Of a DNA stretch of 64,000 bases, positions 8,539-16,722 are shown one piece after another. The notes beneath the pieces are model-generated. The model worked only from the letters and a program-made list of their open reading frames with translations. It was not told the origin of the DNA and searched no databases. Source of the DNA: Bacillota bacterium (GTDB taxonomy: Bacteria; Bacillota; Dethiobacteria; Dethiobacterales; Dethiobacteraceae); the NCBI GenBank assembly GCA_018725565.1, contig QLUR01000004.1:1-64000 (forward strand), written 5' to 3'. Within the stretch, counting starts at the first letter, position 1, and every line of letters starts with the position of its first letter. The translations under genes and the position numbers were made by a program.

Positions 8539-9744
8539 ATGAAAAAGATTGTGCTCGCTTATTCAGGGGGCCTTGACACATCAATTGCTATCGCCTGGCT
8601 GAAGGAGAGATACGCTTGTGAAATTGTGGCCATGGCGGCCGACGTGGGGCAGGGAGAGGAACTGGCGCCGCTGGAGGGAAAAGCTCTCAGCTCGGGCGCC
8701 AGCAAGCTGTATATCGAGGACATCAGGGAGGAATTCCTGCGCGACTTTGTTTTTCCAATGCTGCAGGCGGGAGCTTTGTATGAGCAAAAGTACCTGCTGG
8801 GAACCGCCATTGCCCGCCCGGCAATTGCCAAGGCGCTGGTGAAAGTGGCCCTGCAGGAAGGCGCCGACGCGGTAGCGCACGGCGCGACCGGTAAAGGCAA
8901 CGACCAGGTGCGCTTTGAGCTGACTGTCAAAGCCCTAGCACCGCACTTAAAAATAGTAGCGCCGTGGCGAGAGTGGGAAATCCGTTCCCGTGACGACGCA
9001 TTTGACTATGCCGAGAGGCGCGGCATTCCTGTTCCCGTTACCAAGTCGAAGCCTTACAGCATGGACCGCAATATCTGGCATTTAAGCTACGAGGGCGGGG
9101 TGCTGGAGGACCCGGACCGGGAGCCTGACCGGGAGATGTTTCTGCTGACGGCGGACCCGTCCGAGGCGCCGGACCAGCCTGAATTTGTGGAAATTGACTT
9201 TGTACAGGGGATACCGTCCGGGATAAACGGCGAGACGCTTGCCGCCGTGGAACTGCTGACCAGGCTGAACACGCTGGCCGGCAGGCACGGCGTGGGCCGG
9301 GTCGACATGGTGGAGAACCGCCTGGTGGGGATGAAGTCGCGCGGTGTTTACGAGACGCCGGGGGGGACGCTCTTGTTTCTGGCCCACCGGGAACTGGAGT
9401 CACTGACGATGGACCGTGAAACGATGCATTTTAAAGAACTGGTTGCCGCCAGGTACGGCGAACTGGTCTATTACGGACAGTGGTTCACGCCGCTGCGCGA
9501 GGGCTTGGGCGCCTTTGTGGAAAGTACCCAGCGCCATGTAAGCGGTTCCATCCGTTTAAAATTGTTTAAAGGTAATGTTACCGTGGCCGGCCGCCGCTCG
9601 CCTTACTCCCTGTACCGGGATGATCTGGCGACCTTTGGAGCCGACTCGGTGTATAACCAGCGCGACGCGGAGGGGTTCATCAATCTTTTTGGGCTGCCGC
9701 TCCTGACTCAGGGGATACTGCAACAAAAACGGCCAAAGGAGTAA
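8539..9744 (+). CDS. argG: Argininosuccinate synthase
   Basis: ArgG joins citrulline and aspartate using ATP. The 401-residue protein starts [18 protein letters not shown], the PP-loop nucleotide-binding motif of the family, followed by the conserved [15 protein letters not shown] near residue 115 and the [15 protein letters not shown] segment near 175. Length is standard. It begins 2 bases after the CofE-like gene, and argH follows 10 bases after its stop. Confidence 0.97.
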   Translation: MKKIVLAYSGGLDTSIAIAWLKERYACEIVAMAADVGQGEELAPLEGKALSSGASKLYIEDIREEFLRDFVFPMLQAGALYEQKYLLGTAIARPAIAKALVKVALQEGADAVAHGATGKGNDQVRFELTVKALAPHLKIVAPWREWEIRSRDDAFDYAERRGIPVPVTKSKPYSMDRNIWHLSYEGGVLEDPDREPDREMFLLTADPSEAPDQPEFVEIDFVQGIPSGINGETLAAVELLTRLNTLAGRHGVGRVDMVENRLVGMKSRGVYETPGGTLLFLAHRELESLTMDRETMHFKELVAARYGELVYYGQWFTPLREGLGAFVESTQRHVSGSIRLKLFKGNVTVAGRRSPYSLYRDDLATFGADSVYNQRDAEGFINLFGLPLLTQGILQQKRPKE

Positions 9745-9754
9745 TGCTCAGGCG

Positions 9755-11128
9755 ATGAAATTGTGGGGAGGCAGGTTTGACAAAGATACCGACCGGCTGA
9801 TGGAGGAATTTACCGCTTCTATCTTCTTTGATCGGCGGCTGGCGGAGGAAGACATTGCCGGCAGCATGGCCCACTGCCGGATGCTCGCCAGCCAGGGAAT
9901 CATCAGCCCGGAGGAAGCCGGGCTGATTTTGGAGGGTCTGGCGAAGATACGGGAGGAAATCAGGCGCGGCGAGTTTACATATTCCGCAGTGCTGGAAGAT
10001 ATTCACCTGCACGTGGAACAAAGGCTGACGGAGAAAATCGGTCCGGCAGGCGGCAAGCTGCATACCGCCCGCTCGCGCAACGACCAGGTAGCCTTGGATA
10101 TGCATCTTTATGTCAGGAAGGAGATTCTGGCGGTTACCTCTCTTGTTGCCACGCTGCAACAGGTAATCCTTGAGGTGGCCGGAGCCCACCTGGACGTAAT
10201 AATGCCCGGCTACACTCACCTGCAGCGGGCGCAGCCCGTTCTGTTCTCCCATCACCTGCTGGCCTATTTCTGGATGCTGGCGCGGGACCGGGAGCGCTTC
10301 CTGGACGCTTACAAGCGCGCTGACTGGATGCCGCTTGGCGCAGGCGCCTTAGCCGGCACCACTTTCCCTGTGGACCGGGAGATGGTGGCAGCAGAGCTCG
10401 GATTTGCCAGACTGTACGAAAACAGCCTCGATGCCGTCAGCGACCGCGATTTTGTGGCCGAATTCCTGTCTGCCGCCGCTCTCCTGATGGTTCACCTCAG
10501 CCGCTTCAGTGAAGACCTGATTCTCTGGAGCAGCTCCGAATTTGCTTTTGTTACCCTGGATGACGCTTTTACTACCGGTTCCAGTATGATGCCGCAGAAG
10601 AAAAACCCGGATATTCCCGAACTGGTGCGCGGCAAGGCGGGCCGTGTGCTGGGCAGCCTGGTGGCGGTGCTGACGATGCTCAAGGGATTGCCCCTGGCCT
10701 ATAACAAAGACATGCAGGAAGACAAAGAAGGGCTTTTTGACACGGTGGATACACTAAAGATCTGCCTGATGCTGTACTCCGCCATGCTGCGCACGGTGAA
10801 AATAAACGCTGCACAGATGTATGCCGCCGCCTCGGGAGACTTTGCTTCCGCTACGGACCTCGCCGATTATCTGGTGCGGCAGGGGCTGCCGTTCCGGGAG
10901 GCCCACGCGGTGGTGGGCCGGCTGGTTGGAAGCTGTGTAAACTCAGGCCGCAGGCTGTCGGAGTTGACTCCTGAGGAACTGCGGGAAGCCAGCCCTCTGC
11001 TGGGCGCCGAGGCGTTGCTTCTGCTGGCCCCGGAAGCCTGTGTGGCCGCGCGTCGCGCCCGCGGCGGTACCGCCCGTGAGGCGGTGGAGGAACAACTGAA
11101 AAAGGCAAGGGAAATTATGGAGCCGTAA
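9755..11128 (+). CDS. argH: Argininosuccinate lyase
   Basis: ArgH splits argininosuccinate into arginine and fumarate, the last step of the pathway. The 457-residue protein has the N-terminal LWGGRFDKDTDRLMEEF, the HTARSRNDQVALDMHLY region near residue 108, and the fumarase/lyase signature GSSMMPQKKNPDIPEL near 277 whose serine is the catalytic base. With argCJBDFG upstream, the operon covers glutamate to arginine apart from a separate N-acetylglutamate synthase. Confidence 0.97.
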   Translation: MKLWGGRFDKDTDRLMEEFTASIFFDRRLAEEDIAGSMAHCRMLASQGIISPEEAGLILEGLAKIREEIRRGEFTYSAVLEDIHLHVEQRLTEKIGPAGGKLHTARSRNDQVALDMHLYVRKEILAVTSLVATLQQVILEVAGAHLDVIMPGYTHLQRAQPVLFSHHLLAYFWMLARDRERFLDAYKRADWMPLGAGALAGTTFPVDREMVAAELGFARLYENSLDAVSDRDFVAEFLSAAALLMVHLSRFSEDLILWSSSEFAFVTLDDAFTTGSSMMPQKKNPDIPELVRGKAGRVLGSLVAVLTMLKGLPLAYNKDMQEDKEGLFDTVDTLKICLMLYSAMLRTVKINAAQMYAAASGDFASATDLADYLVRQGLPFREAHAVVGRLVGSCVNSGRRLSELTPEELREASPLLGAEALLLLAPEACVAARRARGGTAREAVEEQLKKAREIMEP

Positions 11129-11140
11129 GGAGGAACGCTG

Positions 11141-13756
11141 GTGCAACAATGGTACACAATATCTGCTGAGGAGACGCTTGCTACCCTGGACAGCAACCGT
11201 AGCGGCTTAACAGCCGGAGAGGCGGAAGCGCGCTTAAAGCGTTATGGCTTAAATGAACTTCAGGAAAAAAAGAAAAAGACGGCAGTGATGATGTTCGTAG
11301 GGCAGTTCAGCGATTTTTTAATTATCGTGCTGATGGCCGCCGCTCTTATGGCCGGCCTTGCCGGATCGCCCAAAGATGCCATAGTTATTATGGCTGTTGT
11401 GGTCATTAACGCCGTGATCGGGTTTATCCAGGAACACAAAGCGGAGAAGGCCATGGCGGCCTTAAAGAAAATGGCGGCGCCCTCCGCTACCGTCATCAGG
11501 GATGGCTCCCCGTTGCAATTAGTCGCCTCACTTCTGGTGCCCGGTGATCTGGTTCTGCTTAACGCCGGCAAGGTTGTGCCGGCCGACATGCGCCTGGTGG
11601 AGGTAGCGCAGCTGCTGGTGGAAGAAGCGGCCCTGACCGGGGAATCAGTTGCGGTAGAGAAGCACAGCCAGCCTATCCATGAAGAGGGAATTCCTCTTGG
11701 CGACCGTAGAAATATGGCCTACAACGGCACCGTGGTTGTTGGCGGACGGGGCGTGGGGGTTGTAACAGACACCGGCATGGCAACGGAAATCGGCAAAATC
11801 GCCACCATGCTGCAGGAGGAAAAGGAAGTTAAAACACCGCTGCAGAAAAGGCTTGGCCAGTTTGGCAAGAAGCTGGCCGGTGTGATCCTGCTGATCAGTG
11901 CGGTTGTTTTTGGCATGGGCGTATTGCGCGGCGAGGATGTAGTGGCCATGTTTCTGACCGGCATTTCGCTGGCGGTAGCTGCCATTCCTGAGGCTTTACC
12001 AGCTGTTATCACGATTACACTGGCGCTTGGCGCCAAAAAAATGGCCAGGCAAAACGCACTGACCCGTAAATTAGCCGCTGTGGAAACATTGGGATCGGTT
12101 ACATATATCTGTTCTGACAAGACGGGCACACTGACCCTGAACAGGATGGAAGTGGAAGCAGTTTATGGCGGCGGCGCGCTGCTCCCCGCGGAAGAGTTGA
12201 CTGACCACTACCTGCTTTTGCAGGCGATGGCACTCAGCAATGATGCCCATGATAACGGCGGGGAGGAAGTATTAGGCGACCCGACTGAAGTAGCACTCTA
12301 TAATTTTGCGAAAAAACACGGCTTCCGCAAGAAAGAACTGGAGCAGCAGTACCCGCGCAGCGGGGAAATTCCTTTTGATGCAGAACGTAAGGCGATGACC
12401 ACTTTTCACCGCGCACCGGACGGTCAGTATCTGTCTTTCAGCAAGGGTGCCGCTGAAATGCTGGTGGAAAAGTGCAGCCTGATGATGACTGATGCCGGCC
12501 CTGCAGCTGTTGACCGGGAACAGGTCTTAAGCGTTGCCGCCGGTATGGCGGCCTCCGGCCTGCGCGTCCTTTCCCTGGCGATGCGCCGCTGGCAGGAACA
12601 GCCGGAAAAGCTGCAGCCGGATGAGGTAGAAAGAGACCTGATCTTGCTTGGCCTGGCCGGCATTATGGACCCGCCGCGGGAAGAGGCCAAAGATGCGGTA
12701 GCCATGTGCCGCACGGCCGGCATCGTCCCGGTAATGATTACCGGCGATCACCCGTTGACTGCGGAAGTGATTGCCAGGCGTCTCGGTATCCTGGACGACG
12801 GCGCGGCCGACGTCATTGGCGGCGCTGAACTGGAAAAGATGCCGGATGACGAATTTGCGGGAAAAGTCAGAGGAATCAAGGTCTATGCCCGGGTGGCGCC
12901 GGAGCAGAAGCTGAAAATCGTTAAGGCGCTGCAGGATAACAATGAGTTTGTGGCTATGACCGGTGACGGTGTCAACGATGCTCCGGCCATTAAGCGGGCG
13001 GATATCGGCATCTCTATGGGGATTACCGGTACCGATGTGACCAAGGAGGCCTCGGCCATTATCCTGCTGGACGATAATTTCGCCACCATTGTCAGAGCGG
13101 TGCGCGAAGGCCGGCGCATTTACAACAATATCCTGAAATTTATCAAGTACAGCATGACATCAAATGCAGGAACAATCACAGCTATCTTCTTTGCTCCTTT
13201 TTTCGGCCTGCCGCTGCCGATGCTGCCTATCCAGATTCTCTGGCTGAACATGCTGACCGACAGCCTGCCGGGACTGGCACTGGCCGCCGAGCCGGCCGAG
13301 AAAGATGTCATGCACCAGCCGCCGCGCAAACCGCAGGAAGGCGTATTTTCGAGCGGGCGCGGCTGGTATATCGCCCGCTTTGGCCTGATTATCGGCAGCA
13401 TAGCGCTCCTGCTGCAGGCTTATGCCATTAACAATGCGATGAATTGGCAGACAATGGTCTTTACCTTTTTAGTTTTAAACAGAATGGGTGTGGCCATGTC
13501 CGTGCGTTCCGATTCTTTTTCCCTATGGCGGACCGGGGTTTTCAGCAACAAGCCTATTCTTGGCGCCGTACTGCTGGTATTTGTTTTACAGCTGGCGGCT
13601 GTCTACCTGCCGTTTTTTAATTTGATTTTTTATACCGAGCCGATGTCACTTGAGGAACTGCTGATCGTGCTGGCCGCCTCGCCGTTGACTCTTTTCGCGG
13701 TGGAAGCGGAAAAACTATTCCGGAGCAAAGCAAACCGGTCGTTATCAGCTGCCTGA
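11141..13756 (+). CDS. P-type cation-transporting ATPase (Ca2+-type, P2A-like)
   Basis: An 871-residue membrane pump with the N-terminal cation-ATPase domain, TGES in the actuator domain (166-169), the phosphorylated Asp326 in SDKTGTLT, and the hinge MTGDGVNDAPAIKRADIG near 610. The M4 motif IPEALPAVITITLALG and the M6 motif NMLTDSLPGLAL match Ca2+/Mn2+-type pumps better than heavy-metal or K+ pumps. The start is GTG behind GGAGGAACGCTG, 12 bases after argH, so it is likely a late member of the arginine transcript. No link between the ion and arginine is evident. Confidence 0.9.
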   Translation: MQQWYTISAEETLATLDSNRSGLTAGEAEARLKRYGLNELQEKKKKTAVMMFVGQFSDFLIIVLMAAALMAGLAGSPKDAIVIMAVVVINAVIGFIQEHKAEKAMAALKKMAAPSATVIRDGSPLQLVASLLVPGDLVLLNAGKVVPADMRLVEVAQLLVEEAALTGESVAVEKHSQPIHEEGIPLGDRRNMAYNGTVVVGGRGVGVVTDTGMATEIGKIATMLQEEKEVKTPLQKRLGQFGKKLAGVILLISAVVFGMGVLRGEDVVAMFLTGISLAVAAIPEALPAVITITLALGAKKMARQNALTRKLAAVETLGSVTYICSDKTGTLTLNRMEVEAVYGGGALLPAEELTDHYLLLQAMALSNDAHDNGGEEVLGDPTEVALYNFAKKHGFRKKELEQQYPRSGEIPFDAERKAMTTFHRAPDGQYLSFSKGAAEMLVEKCSLMMTDAGPAAVDREQVLSVAAGMAASGLRVLSLAMRRWQEQPEKLQPDEVERDLILLGLAGIMDPPREEAKDAVAMCRTAGIVPVMITGDHPLTAEVIARRLGILDDGAADVIGGAELEKMPDDEFAGKVRGIKVYARVAPEQKLKIVKALQDNNEFVAMTGDGVNDAPAIKRADIGISMGITGTDVTKEASAIILLDDNFATIVRAVREGRRIYNNILKFIKYSMTSNAGTITAIFFAPFFGLPLPMLPIQILWLNMLTDSLPGLALAAEPAEKDVMHQPPRKPQEGVFSSGRGWYIARFGLIIGSIALLLQAYAINNAMNWQTMVFTFLVLNRMGVAMSVRSDSFSLWRTGVFSNKPILGAVLLVFVLQLAAVYLPFFNLIFYTEPMSLEELLIVLAASPLTLFAVEAEKLFRSKANRSLSAA

Positions 13757-13844
13757 AAGCAGATGCCAAAGACACTTATCCGGCAGGAAAAGCCTGTCTT
13801 AAGAGAGAATCTTTACTGATAGTATTTAAAGGAGGTTGTTGACA

Positions 13845-14099
13845 ATGAAAACGAAATGCAGTGTTATTGTTTTGGTGCTCGATAATCGTTTGGAAGATGC
13901 CCCGGAGGTGCAAAAAATACTGACGGAACACGGCTGCCTTTTTAAAGTGCGCCTGGGCCTGCCGCGGAACCACGTTGCCTGTACCAACGAAGGACTGGTG
14001 ATACTGGTGTCCGAGGGGAGCGAGGAAGAGACAGCGGCTTTCCTTGCGAAACTGCAGAAGTTTTCGCAGGTTAAAGTTAATTCTGTCGATATCTGTTAG
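13845..14099 (+). CDS. TM1266-like small ACT-fold protein (iron-only hydrogenase system regulator family)
   Basis: An 84-residue protein. The pattern SVIVLVLDNRLEDAPEVQKI, LGLPRNHVACTNEGLVILV and a C-terminal strand FSQVKVNSVDIC fits the small TM1266 family, which has a NikR-like ACT fold and is often annotated as an iron-only hydrogenase system regulator. In this window there is no hydrogenase gene, so the role is open; it has no DNA-binding domain of its own. GGAGG lies 9 bases before the ATG at 13845. TTG codons just upstream were not used. Confidence 0.65.
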   Translation: MKTKCSVIVLVLDNRLEDAPEVQKILTEHGCLFKVRLGLPRNHVACTNEGLVILVSEGSEEETAAFLAKLQKFSQVKVNSVDIC

Positions 14100-14136
14100 C
14101 CGGAAGCAAAGGTCCATGCGCCTGTCTGCCGGCACG

Positions 14137-14153
14137 CCAGTCGGTCAGACTGG
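14137..14153. other. Small inverted repeat before larB
   Basis: CCAGTC and GACTGG are separated by 5 bases. There is no T-run after it, so it is not a clear terminator. Function unknown. Confidence 0.25.
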
Positions 14154-14200
14154 AGAAACGGCCAGAGACAAGGGCAAAAAAAAATGAGGGGTAGAAGCTG

Positions 14201-14968
14201 TTGGATGAGATTTTACTGGCGTTACAGCGCGGCGAAATAGACCTCGACGCGGCCAGGCAAAAACTAAACGTGTTGCAGATTAAAAAAATCGGTGAAGTAG
14301 CAAAACTTGACGTCAACCGCGCCAGGCGGACAGGGGCGCCGGAAGCAATTCTGGCTCAGGACAAAGCGACAGAAGATGTGTGCCGGCTGACACTGGCCAT
14401 GGCGGAAGCCAGCGGCTATGCCCTGGTTACCAGGGCTAAGGACAGTGATCTGGCCGCGCTCGAAAAAAGCGTTCCGGAAGGCTACGAGCTGGAAATCAAC
14501 CGGCAGGCGCGCACCTGTCTTCTCAAACGTTGTGAGCATGTGTTCGGGGAAACGGGCAGGGTTGGCGTCCTGGCAGCCGGGACGGCAGATATCCGGGTGG
14601 CGGAAGAAGTGGTTGTCACCTCCCGGGTGATGGGCTGCGGGGTAATTAAAGCCTACGACGTGGGAGTGGCCGGAATCCACCGGCTGTACGGGCCGCTGAC
14701 AGAAATGACTGAGCAAGGGGTAGCTGCCATCGTGGTGGTGGCCGGGATGGACGCGGTGCTGCCGATTGTTGTCTCCAGCCACGTCAGCGTGCCGGTTATC
14801 GGTGTGCCGACTTCTGTTGGCTATGGCATGGGCAAGGACGGTGTGGCCGGACTGTTGACCATGCTGCAAACCTGTTCACCGGGCCTGGCGGTAGTAAACA
14901 TTGACAACGGTTTTGGCGCCGGCGTCTTTGCCTCCCTTATAGCACGGCAGAGCTGCCGCGGCAGCTAG
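14201..14968 (+). CDS. larB: Nickel-pincer cofactor biosynthesis protein LarB
   Basis: LarB carboxylates the nicotinate ring of NaAD and releases AMP, the first step in making the nickel-pincer nucleotide of lactate racemase-type enzymes. The 255-residue protein has a helical N-terminal part and a PurE-like C-terminal half: GRVGVLAAGTADIRVAEEV near 120, VIKAYDVGVAGIHRLYG near 150 and the VIGVPTSVGYG segment near 200. The start is TTG behind GAGGGGTAGAAG. larC, larE and larA are not in the window. It ends tail to tail with the UbiB gene. Confidence 0.9.
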   Translation: MDEILLALQRGEIDLDAARQKLNVLQIKKIGEVAKLDVNRARRTGAPEAILAQDKATEDVCRLTLAMAEASGYALVTRAKDSDLAALEKSVPEGYELEINRQARTCLLKRCEHVFGETGRVGVLAAGTADIRVAEEVVVTSRVMGCGVIKAYDVGVAGIHRLYGPLTEMTEQGVAAIVVVAGMDAVLPIVVSSHVSVPVIGVPTSVGYGMGKDGVAGLLTMLQTCSPGLAVVNIDNGFGAGVFASLIARQSCRGS

Positions 14969-16644
14969 AGTTTTCCGCTGCGCAGGATGGCAAAGAGCAG
15001 CCAGACGGCCATCACGCCTGCCAGGACGAAGCCGGTTTCGATAATCGGCAGCCGCCAGAGCAGCGTTACGCCGGTAATGCCGGCGACCAGTCCGGAACCG
15101 ACAATCAGTCCGGCCATTATTATACTGAAAGCCAGCAGAATAATGCTGAAAGAAAGCCGGTTGATCTGCCTGTCCAGGTGGGAGAAAAGCCTGTCCAGGT
15201 CCGGGTAACTGAGTTGCAGCGGAAAGCCTTCAAGATCGGTGCGTTCCAGGATTTCACCCAGCCGGCGCGGCAGCAAAAGGAAAAAGTCGCCGGCCTCAGA
15301 GATATGTTCCGAGAAAGTCTCGCGCAAAGCCGCCATGGAAAATGATTCACGGGCCAGTCGCCCGGCGTATGGTTTCAGCAGTTCTATCAGCTTCAGCTCC
15401 GGCATCAGGTCTTCAACTACGCCTTCCAGCGTCATCAGAGTTTTACCCAACAGGGTAAACTCGGCGGGAAGGCGTAGTTGGTGTTCGAAAGCCAGGGCGA
15501 AAGTTTCCCGCACGGCTGCTCCCAAGTTTGTTTCAGCCAACGGAAGGTCCAGATATTTCTCCATCATTCTTTCCACATCGTGACGCAGTGCCTTGCGGTT
15601 TACCTTCCGGGAAACGAACCCTATCTCGGTTATGGTGGAAACAAGCAGGCGCGCGTCACCGTTGACAAGCCCTAGCATCAGGCGAATGAACTGACGTCTC
15701 CGCGAGCGGCGCATCTTGCCGACAATACCGAAATCCATAAACACCAGCCGCCCGTCCCGGGAAACGGCCAGGTTGCCGGGGTGCGGGTCGGCATGAAAAA
15801 AGCCGTGGACAAAGATCTGCTCAAACATAACGTCAACCAGGCGGCGGGCGATTTGCTCGTTGCTGTGCCCGTCGGCGGCCAGGCTGCGCAATTGATTAAG
15901 CTTGACCCCGGCTACCTTTTCCATGGTCAGGACAGCGGGGGAGCTAAGTTCCGGGTAAATGCGGGGGATAACCACGTCCGTCCGGCCTTGCAGCTGTTCT
16001 CGGAGCCGGTCGGCGTTTTCCGCCTCGCGCCGGAAATCCAGCTCATCCCTGACGGCGCGCTGCAATTCCTGCACCACCTCTCCGGCCCGGTAAACCTTGC
16101 CCCACGAGGTGTGGCGGTCGGCAAAGCGGGCTATTTCCAGCAGGATTTCCAGGTCCGTTTCCATTTGTGCTGTAATGCCAGGCCGCCTCACCTTGACGAC
16201 CAGCTCGCGGCCGTCCGGCAGCCGTGCGCAGTGAACCTGTCCTATGGAAGCTGCTGCCAGTGGCTCAGGCGTTATTTCAGCGAAAAGTTCATTCCAGGGC
16301 CGTCCCAGCTCCTGCCTGATGATAGCGGCAGCTTCCGGGAAAGGGAAGGCGGGTACTTCGTCTTGCAGGCGTGACAGTTCATCCAGAATGTCGCGCGGCA
16401 AAAGGTCCGGCCTGGTGGAAAGCAACTGCCCGAACTTGACGAAGGTGGGTCCGAGGTCGATAAGCAGCAGGCGCAGGCGTTCGGCGCGGGTCAGGTCCAG
16501 CTGAAGGCGCTGGCGCAGGGCGGCGCGGCGGGTGAACGGAAATTTTTCCGCCAGGCCAAGTTGAGCCAGAAGGTGGCCGAAACCGTATCGAACCAGCATT
16601 CGTGCAATCTGACGGTAGCGTATTAGGTGATGGTAACGCGTAAT
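14965..16644 (-). CDS. ubiB: ABC1/UbiB-family atypical kinase
   Basis: A UbiB/AarF/ADCK-family protein kinase-like enzyme, linked in other organisms to quinone or isoprenoid lipid metabolism. It contains the family's LLIDLGPTFVKFGQLLSTRPD motif (KxGQ), the Ala-rich loop EPLAAASIGQVHCARL, HGFFHADPHPGNLAV and LVFMDFGIVGKM, and two C-terminal membrane helices. The first ATG (16599) has no ribosome site, and the frame runs on upstream as RYHHLIRYRQIAR, the usual UbiB N-terminus. There is no ATG, GTG or TTG in that stretch, but an ATT at 16644 lies just behind GGAGGT. I chose this ATT start, giving 559 residues; the gene itself is certain. Confidence 0.9.
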   Translation of the reverse strand: MTRYHHLIRYRQIARMLVRYGFGHLLAQLGLAEKFPFTRRAALRQRLQLDLTRAERLRLLLIDLGPTFVKFGQLLSTRPDLLPRDILDELSRLQDEVPAFPFPEAAAIIRQELGRPWNELFAEITPEPLAAASIGQVHCARLPDGRELVVKVRRPGITAQMETDLEILLEIARFADRHTSWGKVYRAGEVVQELQRAVRDELDFRREAENADRLREQLQGRTDVVIPRIYPELSSPAVLTMEKVAGVKLNQLRSLAADGHSNEQIARRLVDVMFEQIFVHGFFHADPHPGNLAVSRDGRLVFMDFGIVGKMRRSRRRQFIRLMLGLVNGDARLLVSTITEIGFVSRKVNRKALRHDVERMMEKYLDLPLAETNLGAAVRETFALAFEHQLRLPAEFTLLGKTLMTLEGVVEDLMPELKLIELLKPYAGRLARESFSMAALRETFSEHISEAGDFFLLLPRRLGEILERTDLEGFPLQLSYPDLDRLFSHLDRQINRLSFSIILLAFSIIMAGLIVGSGLVAGITGVTLLWRLPIIETGFVLAGVMAVWLLFAILRSGKL

Positions 16645-16671
16645 GCCACCTCCCGCCCAGGTTTTAAGTTT

Positions 16672-16700
16672 ATTATGACCGGGCGGAAAACCAGTGTCAA
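16672..16700 (-). promoter_or_regulatory. Strong sigma-A promoter of the UbiB gene
   Basis: On the minus strand a consensus -35 TTGACA (16695-16700) and -10 CATAAT (16672-16677) are exactly 17 bases apart. The predicted start is near 16665, about 20 bases before the ATT start codon at 16644. It lies directly after the end of the copper ATPase gene. Confidence 0.75.
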
Positions 16701-16722
16701 GGAAAGCGGAGAAAGTGACTTA

